From: Seriola aureovittata
Taxonomy: Eukaryota > Chordata > Actinopteri > Carangiformes > Carangidae
Assembly (NCBI RefSeq): GCF_021018895.1
Contig: NC_079375.1
Coordinates: forward strand, 18,697,992 to 18,761,991
Direction: 5' to 3'
Length of the DNA stretch: 64,000 nucleotides
Shown here: in pieces, positions 38,820 to 60,829 of the stretch
Layout: each line of letters begins with the position of its first letter
How positions within the stretch are numbered: position 1 is the first letter of the stretch
Position numbers and translations under genes: made by a program
Notes under the pieces: generated by a model
What the model saw: the letters and a program-made list of their open reading frames with translations, nothing else
Database searches by the model: none
Told to the model about the DNA's origin: nothing

Positions 38820-39078
38820 TCATGAACCATCCTGCCACACGCCTCACTGCACTGACCGTCGCTGACGCCTCCTCAGTGTGGCGGTGCAGCCCTGAAAACG
38901 TACCGGTGTGTACTCTTAATAGATTCAAGGTTCCTCCTCTTTCCGATCTGAAAGCCAGCTACATTTTGTGTGTGGCCACTCTGGGCCATGGATACAACCT
39001 TTAGCAGTTGCAAAATCTGTTTATTGACACCAAGCTAATACAGTCTAGAACTTGGTCAAAGAAACAGTGACCAGATTG
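38820..39078 (+). promoter_or_regulatory. dpp9: Probable dpp9 promoter and noncoding first exon
   Basis: The region has more CpG than its surroundings and ends at a strong donor, GATTG|GTAAGT (GT at 39079-39080), suggesting a noncoding exon spliced to the ATG-containing exon near 40703. The exon start is unknown. This is inference from the donor and from position only. Confidence 0.3.
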
Positions 39079-39172
39079 GTAAGTATTTTCCTTAATTTTA
39101 GCTTGTTTCGTGAAGACGGTCGTCTGAGCATCTGGTATTTTTATTATTATTTTTTCTTTACAGAAAACCAGA

Positions 39173-39190
39173 AACCGCTAGCTAGCGGTT
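39173..39190. repeat. 18-bp perfect palindrome
   Basis: AACCGCTAGCTAGCGGTT reads identically on both strands, and TAGC/GTTAGC-rich sequence follows it to about 39231. It lies in the presumed dpp9 first intron. Confidence 0.9.
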
Positions 39191-40591
39191 AGCTGGTTTT
39201 TAGCTAGGTTAGCGGTAGGTAGCTAGTTAGCTTCAGAGCGAAAATGACAGAAGAGAGCTGTCATGTCAAAATGTACCCAAGCGAGATTTTTTTAACCATA
39301 GACACTACTTCATAACTGTCATTTTCTAACTACTTGGGGTTTTGTCATTCACTGCCAATTGTAACGTTCGTGTCGTTAAAGTGTTAACACAAATGAATTT
39401 GCCGGTGTTTTTCCCAGTGTGACTGAGTAGTTGAAATCCGAGAACAAAGATCTATTGTAGGCTAGCTAACTGTTAACATTAACGGTACCGGTATTTTATA
39501 TTTCACCCGACTTGTTCCCCACCCTTACTATTAGCTTGCTAAAGGCTCCCAAGTAACCAGCTCAACCAAATAGGGCCTCTCCATGTATAACGTTACAAGT
39601 TGCAGAGTAATTCCTTCCATTTTTAACATGTTTTACAGAATATCACAGAGACCTTTTTAAGTAAAAGTTTAATGTTAAGGGGAGGTTTTTTTTTTTTAAC
39701 AGAAGACAGTCAGTAGTATAGATGCATTTACTCTTGTACAGCCAGATAAAAAGTAAGATCTACATTTGGGTGATCTCATTCATAAATATGGTTCCATCAG
39801 CCCACGCCTCATACAGATCTCCCCAGCAGCTGAAGTATATGCTGGTTTGTGAATTTGTTGTGAGCTCAGTGTTTCTTATACACAGATTTAAAGTGCCTCA
39901 CCACAGTGTCAGACACCTTCCTAACACCGACATAAGAAATTTACTTAAATTGTTGAGAGTATATGATCTTTCTCAGTGCTGTTTGCATTATACTGATCCC
40001 TCACCCGACACAGATTATAAAGGAATGTGGGGTATCCCCTTGAAACCTTGAGTTGGAGATATATCAGTTGTTTGACATGGGAAATTTAACAGGAATTATG
40101 ATCCTTAATTGGTACTCTGGTCTGGAGTTTTAAAATCTATAGCTCCATGTTTCTTTAAAGTTTCTATGTTTCTTTACAGTGACAGTGGAGCTTTATGAAT
40201 GATTTATGTTTTTCCACTTCTCCTTGAGGCACATTTTGATCACTGCATTGTAGTCTGAAGACTGTTGAAGAAAAAAATGTCCTCCAGTCATGAAAGTCTT
40301 ATCTGCCAAGAGAGAAGACTAGTGCATGCATATAAAAGTATGTTCATACCTAGCTGTCATAATAAGGAATTACTGTCCCCCTAGTGTCACTATGGTTAAC
40401 TCTATTTGTTATTTTCTATTTAGGAATTCTGAATGATATTAGGACTGTACTTTGTTCATAGGTTACAGAATTGGAGTGAGGTGCGTTGACCGGTGAATGC
40501 ATAGAGTCAAGAGGGTCAAACTTTGTGACAATAAAGAGGGTATCTGGAAAAGGTACAGTATGACACATTGGGTTGATTTTACGCCTTTTAA

Positions 40592-50613
<10,022 letters not shown>

Positions 50614-51580
50614 AATGAGACGACGGGAAGAAGTGAAGTCTAGTTTCCCCTCTGTCCTCCTTTACTCCCTCCAGCTCACCACCCATCTTTACTCTCCCTG
50701 ACCTCCCGATCCCAAACCCCGTCTCCAACTGTTCACCCTGTCGTGGAGAGACTGTCAGACACTCTGCAGCCACAAGCCACTCTCTCCTATGAACTAGTCA
50801 TCTCACTTCTCCACCATACCTTCCCTCTTTCGCGCTCTCTGTCTCTTGTTCTGTTACTCACTTGCTCGCCCTGTCTCCTCCATGCCCTTCCCCCTGTGTA
50901 CAGTCTGGGGTATGGTTTACGAGCACAGAGATTTGGTGTCTCACCCTGAAAGCTGAACAAAGACAAGGACATATGGAGAAATATTTGCAGGCTGTGTCAC
51001 ATTGACTCATCGCTCAGCCACGTCCTCATCTGCAACCATGATGGTTTTTGCCAAATGTTATCGTGTTGTTTCCCCCTTGCCCCACCTGTTTTATTCACTT
51101 GAGTCAGTGGTAGAAATGGGGTTACAGTTCACAGATATGAAATGGAATCTATAAACATATTTGCAAACATCAACACACACACTATGTGTAAAATACAGTT
51201 TATTTCATAAATAAACACTGACACTCACAAGCACACTCACACAGACTTGCAATATCCATATATACTGTGAGTCTGTACCTGGCAGTTTGTGTAATGATGA
51301 AGAAAGGAAGAAAACCAAGTCTCTTCCTCTGTCTACGTGTTTTAAGTGTGTGTTGTTTAAAATAAAATATTTTTATGGATTTTTATTCTTTTTTTAATGA
51401 GTGCTGACAGAAGCTGCTCATTGAAAGTTTTGTGCCGTTTTCTCCCCTCACATTACATTGCTCGAGATGTCTGCTTGCCTTCTTAACACATAATTTATAT
51501 TTGCCAAAGTACCTCTTGACTATTGATCATGCTGGTATTTCCTTTTTTTACTGCAATAAAGACAACAGGAGGGTGAGCAC
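50614..51580 (+). other. dpp9: dpp9 3' untranslated region
   Basis: Pyrimidine-rich at first (50640-50900). Two candidate poly(A) signals: AATAAA at 51361-51366 and at 51555-51560. Open frames here are not conserved. Confidence 0.55.
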
Positions 51581-53909
51581 TGGAGTCTTACAACAGCTTT
51601 GTACCACCGGAATACAATTTGTACATGATAATGAATAAATGTATGAATCAATCACACGCTCTCTTTTACTTCAGTCTTCTTATTCAACATGTTACAGATT
51701 GTATATATTAGCTACAGCATGTGTCTTTCTGTTTATGTTTTGCAGGGTCCATTGCAAGCTATCTTACTGGGAACCACACTCATCTCAAGTGTGTTTTCCT
51801 CAAAACCTCAATTGTAGCCTCATTGTGTCTTCCTAATTGCTCTGAGCTGCACCTGACCAAACCTGCACAACATGGACTTTCAAGCACTCCAGATCTTTCA
51901 CGAGTGAAGCAGCAGAGGCTTGTTGGACCTTCTGGCACCTTTCTTTGTGGGCAGCACAGTTTCCATGGTAACCTTTTTGGAAATGGAGTTCTCATGCTCA
52001 TACTTCATAGGTGAGTCCCGCTTTGATTTGAGGTTATGTAACGGAATCTTAAAAAAAAATAGCATAAAGCTAAGCTAACCGGCCTCGCTCTGCCCAAAGG
52101 TAACAAAATTTTCCTACAAGTTGCTCTAAAGCTCACAGATGAACGTGGTTTATCTCATTTGTTTTATCTGTACAAAAACCAAAGTGTTAGACCAACTGCT
52201 TGTGTTTTTACGGGGGTTAAGGCCGAACTATTTCTTGGTTGGGAGCAGTGCCCAGTTAGCTGGTTGCCTGGTAACTGCTTCTGCTAGCTGTAACTTCATA
52301 TTTAGTTAGCATACACATATAATAGCGTGCATAAGAAAATATACATCTAGAATTATAAAGGAGTGATACCTATGTTCCCAGCTACAATAACTCTAGGTAA
52401 GAAAGTAAATAAGCATATTTCCCTAAATATGAAACTTTGTAAAATGTGGAACATGTGGGATACCTCTTCAGTATTGGAATGTAACTAAGTACATTTACTC
52501 AGGTACTGCAAAGTACTGTACTTCAGTACACATTTCTGCTGCTTGAGGTTTTTCTTTTCATGTCACTTTTATACTTCTATTCCACAGAGAAATATTGCAC
52601 CTTTTACCTCACTCCAGCAATTGTGATGGCATTTCTCACAATTGTAAGTTTTACAAATTAAACAAGCAATCTGTTAATTGAGAAAGAAATCTGCATATTA
52701 ATTAAAAATAATCACTAGTTGCAGCCTTATATAAAGTAGTTTAAAAAAGATCCACTTCAACCAACTAAAGTCATAAATGCTGCTCAAGACATCGGTAATA
52801 ATAACCCATTGATATAATGTATAATAGCGCAACACTCACATTTTACTGCATTAAAATGTTTATGTATATGTTAATGTATTGTCCTCATTATACTTACATA
52901 CTTTTACTTGTAGTGAGTTATTCATACAGTGCGGTATTAATGTTTTTTGTTATGGAAAGGATCTGAGTACTCCATCTGTCTCTGCTTATGGTGTAAAACT
53001 TATCATCTTAAATCGAACTACTGGTGATGACAATTGTTCTATTATTCACAGAGCAATTTTGTAATGAGGTCCGTTGAGTAAGTCACCATCTATGTTTTTC
53101 ATTTTCCAAGTGCTGTCTTCTCTGTTTGAAATCACCTGTTGCATGTTAGCAAGACATTGACTTCCACTCGCTTGATACCCTGAAGGTCAGTTGAGAGCAC
53201 ACTCTATCAGATCAGCTGTTACAGAGGTTGATCCTTAACCAGTTGTCAGTGCTCGGAGGATCACTGCGGATGAAGCACATTAACAGTAAGCCCAACAAGG
53301 AAGCAGGCAGTGGTGCAATGAAAATTGAAACTGACACCTTGAGGCTACTGAAGTTTGCTTCCAGGTAATATGACTAAGCTGGTAAAGTCTTTAAGACACA
53401 AGTGTTTTGCCACGTGTGACTCAATGAAATGGTTTCGCTCTACTCTGTGTTTGAACCTGCAGTCAGTTTCCAAATGAAAAAAACATGCATCCAGACAGGT
53501 TTGGTCAAGTTAATGTGTTCATTTAAATACAGAGGATTATGTTACATATCTAAAAATTCAGCTGTTTGGCATTTAATTCTGTTCTCAGTTTTGAGTTGAT
53601 GGAATAAATGAAAATCAAAGAGAAACCTTGATTGTTCTGATATTGAAAAGAAAAATCTACGAACAATGAACAAGTTAAAATGTCCTCCCAGTAAAACCTT
53701 AAAATAGTTTGCAATGAAATGTTTCCAACAGAAATAGCAAACAAATCAGGCAACGGCAACATTTTGCCATTTTGGACTTATTAGCTTGCATTCAGTATAT
53801 TTTATATTATATTATTTTTGTTTTTGTAAAATATTTTTCATTTAGTTCTGTTGACTATATTATGTGGATGTACATTAAAACCTTAAGCAGCAAATAATAG
53901 ACAGACAAA
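51581..53909. other. Spacer between convergent dpp9 and angptl4
   Basis: Contains the inverted hAT miniature element at 52469-52984. The remaining sequence, including a unique-looking stretch at 53150-53360, shows no recognisable gene. Confidence 0.5.
52469..52984 (-). mobile_element. hAT-type miniature element, copy B (inverted)
   Basis: Reads as the reverse complement of the 63118-63669 copy: it begins CAGTATTGGAATGTAACTAA and GTACATTTACTCAGGTACTG, and ends GGAAAGGATCTGAGTACTCC followed by a decayed terminus near 52984. The ends are diverged and no clear target-site duplication remains. Confidence 0.7.
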
Positions 53910-55136
53910 ATCAACATTAGTTTAAATCAATTTTATTGGCTCATTTTGGCCAAAAGATTGGTATTTTCTCTTAAAAAAAAACTGTCTTACATCTATTAAA
54001 CACAACAAGGACAATATAAATTACAAACAGGCAGCACCAGAAATATATATATTGATTCTTTACATCATTTAAATAAGAAAAGGGAACATCTACAATAACA
54101 AACTCTCAAGTCACGACAAAACAGACAATGTCAAGACAAATCAGTAACAGTTACATTTCTGAAAAGACTGACCACATTCCTTCATACACTATGTACAAAA
54201 CCATGTCTCTCATCTTAAAACTAGTCAATATGACTTAGCATCATCAAAATCTCCACAGAAAAATTTAAGTCAGTGAAGTATGTACTTTGATTCAAAACTG
54301 CAGGCAGTATATACTGTATATTGTACAAAAGCCTGGAATGATCTTCAGTACCCCATGAACACCTTTCCAACATCAGTCTTAACACAGTTTCTGCATCGTA
54401 ATCCTAGTTTACAGTGATTTATAACTTTACATAATGCTTTTGAAGACTGATCTCATGTTCATGTGGAAAATGGTTCTTTGTTTTAACTAAGTCACCATTT
54501 GGTCCGCACCATTGGATTTAAAAGGCTCGCTTAATCGGCCTGCATTTCACTCCAACATGAATCCCCTACAAAGTAAGAGCAGTTTCTTAAGTGTTTTTTT
54601 GAGCTGACAGTGCTGTTTACACGCTACAAACCCACATTCAAACTCAACAACAACCCACATGCACCGTTGACACCACAAGTCTGGTGAGGAGTCTCGACTT
54701 GTTGGAAATGCTTTAGGGCTTACAGGGCAGCAGACAGGCCTGGACTCGCTCTGTGATGCTCTCCTGACTATAGGGCCCCTGCCTCACACCAACAAAAAGA
54801 ATCAACTGCAATGGTGAAACAAAACTAAAACAAAAAATGTTCCACTGCATGTTTTTTTGTCTCTTTTTCCAACTGTGGCTTTAGGTGCAGGGAAGGAATC
54901 TGCTCGTCTGTCAGAGAACAGAGCAGTGGAAACGTGGAACTCATTTAGTGTGAGTTCTGCTTCTATTTTGAGGGCCTTAACTCTGGTATGAAGTCTTCCT
55001 TGCAGGGAGACAACCAGGGAAATGGAAACCTCTACCTCATCAACCAAGCACCGGCAAAAGAAAGAATTGTCCGAAATGTATTTCTTTCTTCCCCCTTCTT
55101 TTCTTTTGACCTTTTCTCTTTGTCTCGTTCTATTCT
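53910..55136 (-). other. angptl4: angptl4 3' untranslated region
   Basis: Downstream of the stop at 55139-55137 on the minus strand. An AATAAA on the minus strand (TTTATT at 53932-53937 on the plus strand) is the likely poly(A) signal, giving a 3' UTR of about 1.2 kb. Confidence 0.55.
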
Positions 55137-58100
55137 TTAGGACTTGTTCTCGATTGCAGCGGGGGCGATCATCATCACGCTGGACTTCATAGGGTAATAG
55201 CGGCCTCTCCAGGTCTTCCAGAAGATGCCCTGTTTCCTCTGGTGTCGCTGCTTGGGAGGAGGACTCTGGAAGTATCTACCGTTTAGGTTGGAGCGACCGC
55301 AGTTACTGAACCACCAACCACCTGTAAAAGACAAAGAACCATATCAGGTTAGATGCTGCATTTAAACTCAAGTAATAACCTGGAAAGAGAGGCATTTATC
55401 ATTGTGATTGTCATTTACAACTCACCAGAAAGGTGCTTGGCGCAGTTGGTGTCGTTTTTCTGGTCATTGTCTTGGTCGCGGGTGGAGAAAGGAAGGCTGG
55501 AGGTGGCGTCAGTCCCCAGGGAACTCTCCAAGATGCTGAAAGTGCCGACCTCCTGAATCTGGAGCGAATACTTGGTTTCCTCTCCGCCCAGTTGAAAGGG
55601 GAAGCGGACGGATGCCAAGTCATCCCCCCAGTCGGAGAGCTTGATGTTGAGGATGTAGCCACCATATTTGGCAATGGAGTGGATTTTTTCTAGACCCAAC
55701 CAGAACTCTCCTGGAGAAGAAGACAAAGACAAAGCAAAGGAGAGAAATGGTGAGAAAACTACTGCAGCTGTTTTCAAGCTTATCTGTGATAACATGGTCT
55801 CCTGCCCACTGATATGGTGGTTGTAAATACTGTAATGCTGTTCGAACTAATCTGGTCCTGGCCAGGCCAGCTAGAGCCAGGAGTTAGTGAGAATGAGATC
55901 AAAGACAAAAGGGAATTTACCATTCAGGTTGCCAAAGCCTTTCTCATAGGCTTGCCACAGCTGGTCAAAGTCCACTGAGCCGTCTTGGCGCCTTTGGATC
56001 ACTGTCCATCCACCATCTGGAGAGAAATACAGAAAGGGGTTGATAAGAAAATGTTTTATCGGCCAAAAGAACCGCTTCTGGTCCAGACTGGAGACTTCAA
56101 GCGATTCTACTCTTTGAAATTAGTGACTTATTGTGTGAGTAGTTGGCAATTGTTGGCGAAACTGTACTGAATTGGAACACAACACTCCACTTACCAGCTG
56201 TCATCTCACAAAAGACTTTGAAGGGCTCTGCGTTTACTGGCTGGATGGTGTAGACCCCACTAGTGGTCTCTCCTCTCAGGAATAGCTCGTGGCAGTCTGA
56301 TGCTGTCTCTAACAATAGGAACAAAGAGGGGAAAAAAAAGACACAATGTTAAAAGGAACAGCTCTGTAAAGTATCACTGCAAGATCCCATAGTGTACAAA
56401 GTGTGAACCAACCTGCAAGCCATGCTATTTATATGTGACATATTTAACAGATTTGTGTTTCTTCAGCTTTACTCTCCTGAACTTTGTACTGTTACAGTGT
56501 TTGTAAAACTGAGAGTTTTTTGCTGGACCGCTGCCCAATGTTGCAAGAGTGTATTAGGTCATCGAATCATCTTTTTTCTTGTACATGTTTCCTAATATGA
56601 GGCTTTTTTAGATTTGATTCTGTCGTATGTGTCTTGTGAAAGAGCTACTTGTGAATCGGAGCTTGTTTACACTATTCAGCTTTGATAAGTAGGTCAATCA
56701 CAGTTAGGGAACCTCTCAGCGACAGGTTCCTCTGCGCTGCGAGAGCAGAGTGTTTGCAAATAAGACTATCGCTCCAAGTGAGTTTATCAGCAAGTCTGGA
56801 GATATGCGTATGTGTACCCGATAGAGCCTTTGACCTAGCCTTAACAAGGAAGAGAGTGAGTGAGAATTTCTTTCTCGGTTATAAATATGACCTTTCTCCC
56901 AGTTCCCAAGCAGACGTCTCTCTTTATGGCTGCTTGGCCCTCCAGTCTGCACACTACTAGCCTCTACATTCCTAAGCCCCCTCCCACCCCCCTGTCTCTG
57001 GCTCCCCATTCCCTCCTTGGCTTGTCACACCTCTCTCACGTGCACAGCAGCCGCTCTGTGATGCAGGAGTGCATGGCTGATGCATGGCTGGCGCATGCAA
57101 GGGGAGTGATCAGAGGGTGGTGGGGGGAGGAGGGCTGGGGGCTGTTGCAGAAAAGGGACATCTGAGACGGCAGGAACACAAAGCAGGGGACTCCAGAGCC
57201 AATTGAAGCTGTCATGTGGCTAATGAGGCACGAGACTAATAGCACCCCTACAGTAATCCTTTTTTTAACGTGGATGACATCATCACATGATGCTATTTAA
57301 TACATATACACAAAAAAAAAAAAAAAATACAGTAAAGTGTAATTTCTCATTTTGATTTGATTTGCTGTTTTTTGCTGGTCATTGTTTCAATGTAAGCATG
57401 CCAGCTGATCGCAGAAACACAAAACCTCTTTTTTTTTGTGTAATGACTTTTCCTCTAGAGGCATGAACTCTGTGTGGCCAGTTGTGGCTGTAGTCTACCT
57501 CGGGGTCAGGGGTTCTCCTGAACTTTGGCACACTTCTTATTCATTACAATGGGAGAGAAGGAGGAGGTGGAGGTGGGGAGGGTGTGTTTGTGTGTAAGGA
57601 TGGGGGAGGAGAGGAGAGGATGACTGAGGTGGAGGGGGAGGATGCGGAGGGGGGATGTCTGACTCCCTGACAGATCTAGGGGAAAGGTTGCTCATTCTTG
57701 AGGGATGTACAAATGTTTGTTTTACACACAGAGGCTGGATGTCTTAAAGAAAAAAAGGGGGGGGGGGGTCTTCAAAACAGTGGAGGATATCTGTACAAAG
57801 TTCACAGATAAATTTAGACTGGCTTTTCCCACTTTCCACCTTGTTTTCCCTCATTTTTTTCTTGGCTCAGGCACAAGGACAGTAATCTGAGGAACATTGC
57901 ATGCTAGTTTTCTACAAAGCCTCCCTTTGCCTTTTCCAGGCTTCCCTCCCTTACCCCCCCCCCCCCCCCCCCCGCCCCCTTGACACCACAGAAATGATCA
58001 GTGTGAGAAATCCCATTGAGCTGTGTGACCCTGACTGAACGCTCTCAAAGACCAGCGACCTTTCCCCCAGTTGAAATCTTGCCAGAGAAACTCGTTTCTT

Positions 58101-60639
58101 TTTCTTTATTCCTCAAATCCTGCTGATGTCAGAGCTCGGAGGTGTTACTGTGATTTGTACTGACTGGCTGAACTCAACTGTTGCCTCAGCCATGTTCACC
58201 TTTCACCCAGTTCTCATTTGTGGCCATCAGAAGCAGATATACAAGTTCAAATTCACTCTGATTCATTATTATAATATACTTATTCAATATGTATAAATTT
58301 CTGTGTTTATTCCTGTCTTTCTCCCATCATCACCCTCACCCTGCTCTCTGAAGACTAAACATAAGTAAAGTGAGACAAAAATGTGGTGGGCTAAGGAAGC
58401 TGGGAGTCTCAGCTCTTCCACAGTTGGAGTGTATCCAGTCTGGTACAGTCTGGATGAAAGCACTCATTATGACTGCTGCGCCAGTCACAGCTCAGTTCAG
58501 TTGGGAGCAGCAGCTGCGTGGCGTTGCTTCACACTGAGGGCATCATTTACTGCCTCTTACAATGACTGTACACAGCAGTATGAGGGCAACTGACAAAAGG
58601 CTGTCAATGTTAATTCCCCAGCTTCTCTACTACTATTTATCCCAATAGATGTCTTTTCTCTGGGGTAATGGAAATAAGGTCAAAACAAACTAAATAAACA
58701 TATGTTTTGTTTTGTTGGCCTAAGTGAATGCTTTTAAACAACTTATCCTCACTTACTTTACTTGTGTCATTGTGTTAATGTTATCCTGTATTAACTGAAC
58801 AATGTCATTAGGATTTAAAGGCTAAAAGCCACAGAGTCTGTGAAAAAGTCCTCCACAGGCATCAAGCTGAGCAGAGAAGCGTGTCCCAAATTGATTCCAT
58901 TCCTTGATTTTAATTGCCAGTGATTTAAGCTTCTTTGTAGCCTTACTAAACAGATGGCCTGCCACATTTGGCGTCAGATTTCTTCCAGTAGACTTAAGAC
59001 AGTGTCAGGAGGGGGTTTTACTTACCGGCTGGTGAGTCGCGTTGCTCCGGGCCGTCGGTGTCGCTGCTCTGTGGGGAGGGTCTCTGTCGTGACTGCTGGA
59101 TCTGAAAAAGTTCAGAATCAGTCATGAAAATGTGGCAAAAATAATAGAATACATCTCAACAATTTCTATGACAGGGAATGCAGAGATGTTGGTTTGCTGG
59201 TTGTAATGCTTGCTCACCTGACTTTGCAGAGTCCTGATGCGCACATTCTGCTTGTCAAGCTTCTCCTGTTGGAGTCTGATCCTCTCCATCAGATCATCAA
59301 TGCGTTTGTTCTGAGCCTCCAGCATGACCTGACAGAAGATTAACACAAAGGTACCATTTTTTAGTATTTTATCAACTTTATTCTACACCCTGCCTATGAG
59401 TAAAAAATTTGCTCATGGCACAGTAATACCACCGCAAGAAACAGTAGAATTAACATATCGATCAGGGCCACTTGCAGGAGACATAGACATTTCCACCCTT
59501 CAATGACAAGCATTTGTCCTTTCCAACTGTCTGTGGTGTGGTTATGTAACTCCCTCACTGATTTTCCATCCCACTATAAAGCCTTTCAGGCTCACACACT
59601 GCTTTGTAAAAGCAAAACTACAAAGACAGCACAGCTCTCGTAAGCCCCTTCAACTGTGTGTCACATGGTTGAATCTCTCCACGTTGTAAAATGTGACAGC
59701 TGTGGAAAATTATTCACACATTCTTGTAGCTGATGCCTGCAGATCCCTTTGTCTGGCAGTATTTAGTGTTTCCCTGCACGTACTGCACACTCCGTCCTCC
59801 ATGCCTTGCAGGCTCGTTAACCAACCTCTCTCCACTTCACTCCACCACACCCACCGCCCACTGCTTGCCCTCTTTGCATTTTCATTTAGTGCCCTTGAGC
59901 TCAGGGAAAAGCCCCACCATAAAAGCCAACTATCCATGCATACTGTAGATCCACTAACTTGAAGAGTCCCTTTAACCATCTGTTGCAATTGCAATTCATT
60001 TAGCTGATTTTCTTCCAGAACTAATCCAGATAACACAATTCTGATTATTTAAACAAATTAAAACAAATTATCATCATCAGAACCCGTAGACTGAAATGCT
60101 TCCATTCTCACCTGGATGTTGCGAACATCGCTCTTGTTCTTGGCACCAGCGTTTGGTTCAGACAGCACCGCGTCTCCCTGCAGCATGCTGTCCACCCTCC
60201 TCTCCAGCCGGCTCATCCTCTCACTCATTGTCCTCCTCTCCTGCTGCATTTCCTCTGCCTTTTCCTTCAGCTCGGCTGTGACATTCAGCAGCTGCCCCTC
60301 TCTGTCCTCCAGTCCCTGGGCCTGAACCTTCAGGGCTTCCCCCTCTACTCGCAGCCTCTGGCTTTCCTTTCCCAGCTCAGTCACTGTACGATTGAAGACC
60401 TTCAACTTGGTGGAAATGTCCCTCATCTGGACTTTGGTTTTGTCAACATGCTCCTTCAGCCCCTGGCCCAGCTGCAGCAGGCCATGGGCAATGACATTCA
60501 CGTCATCCCATGCTGCATACTGTACACGCTTCTCCTTGGCACCGGCACCGCCGGGTGATCCCCCTTTCCTCTCGAGAGGGAAACCTGTGGCCAGGAGCAC
60601 CACCAGGCAGAGAGTAAGAGTTGCTAGTGTTGTCTTCAT
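55137..60639 (-). CDS. angptl4: Angiopoietin-like 4
   Basis: Secreted inhibitor of lipoprotein lipase, induced by fasting through PPARs in mammals. Minus-strand exons in order: 60639-60112, 59328-59218, 59101-59026, 56308-56195, 56016-55921, 55710-55426, 55321-55137 (TAA). Phases join; 464 aa (human 406). Residues 1-19 are a signal peptide. [20 protein letters not shown] at 42-61 is the LPL-inhibitory motif; human Glu40 aligns with Asp46. A long coiled coil covers about 60-213. A short Ser/Pro/Gln linker (214-240) precedes the fibrinogen-like domain from about 243 ([86 protein letters not shown]). The four expected cysteines are present. The C-terminus matches ANGPTL4 rather than ANGPTL3. Oddity: no Arg-X-Lys/Arg-Arg furin site is seen in the linker. 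Confidence 0.94.
57541..57660 (+). repeat. G-rich polypurine tract
   Basis: About 120 bases of nearly pure G/A on the plus strand with many GGGG/GGAGG runs, for example GGGGGAGGATGCGGAGGGGG. It could form G-quadruplex or triplex structures. On the angptl4 transcript it is a pyrimidine (C/U) tract. Confidence 0.8.
57757..57973. repeat. G12 and C20 homopolymers 185 bp apart
   Basis: G run at 57757-57768 and C run at 57954-57973 (then GCCCCC). They are complementary in sense and could pair in single-stranded nucleic acid. Confidence 0.9.
59329..60111 (-). other. angptl4: angptl4 intron 1
   Basis: No repeat or gene recognised. The open frames across it are extensions of the first exon or chance. 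Confidence 0.6.
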
Positions 60640-60779
60640 TTCTCCCGTTGTCCTTAAGTGTTGAAATCTTGCTTTGAAATGTGTGTTGCCTTGTTGCAGA
60701 AGTGTGCAGTGTCCTGCCCTGTCTTGCTAAGTTGATAATGAGAGCTGAGGCTCCTGGTTGAACAGTCACAGCACCACTG

Positions 60780-60786
60780 TTATATA
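60780..60786 (-). promoter_or_regulatory. angptl4: angptl4 TATA box
   Basis: On the minus strand TATATAA lies about 145 bases before the angptl4 ATG at 60639. A start about 30 bases downstream (near 60755) gives a 5' UTR of roughly 115 bases. A TATA box fits a strongly inducible gene. I did not find a clear PPAR direct repeat nearby. Confidence 0.65.
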
Positions 60787-60829
60787 GTTTCACAGCCCTC
60801 AACTCTAGGCTGTAAGCTGCCTGCCATTG

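Larger units (their letters stand above)
56309..59025 (-). other. angptl4: Large angptl4 intron 3 (2.7 kb)
   Basis: Holds a purine-rich, G-run-rich stretch (57541-57660), a G12 run (57757-57768) and a C20 run (57954-57973). No exon-like frame with family resemblance is present. Confidence 0.65.

Noticed and set aside
40311..40333. GAAGACTAGTGC, resembling the 5' half of miR-7
   Set aside because: A mir-7 gene lies near DPP9 in human, so this was tempting. The match stops after about 12 bases, the mature 3' half is absent, and no complementary arm is found within 100 bases.
51432..52014. Overlapping 65-97-codon frames downstream of dpp9
   Set aside because: They follow the dpp9 poly(A) candidates, have no conserved motif, and read like chance frames in UTR or spacer DNA.
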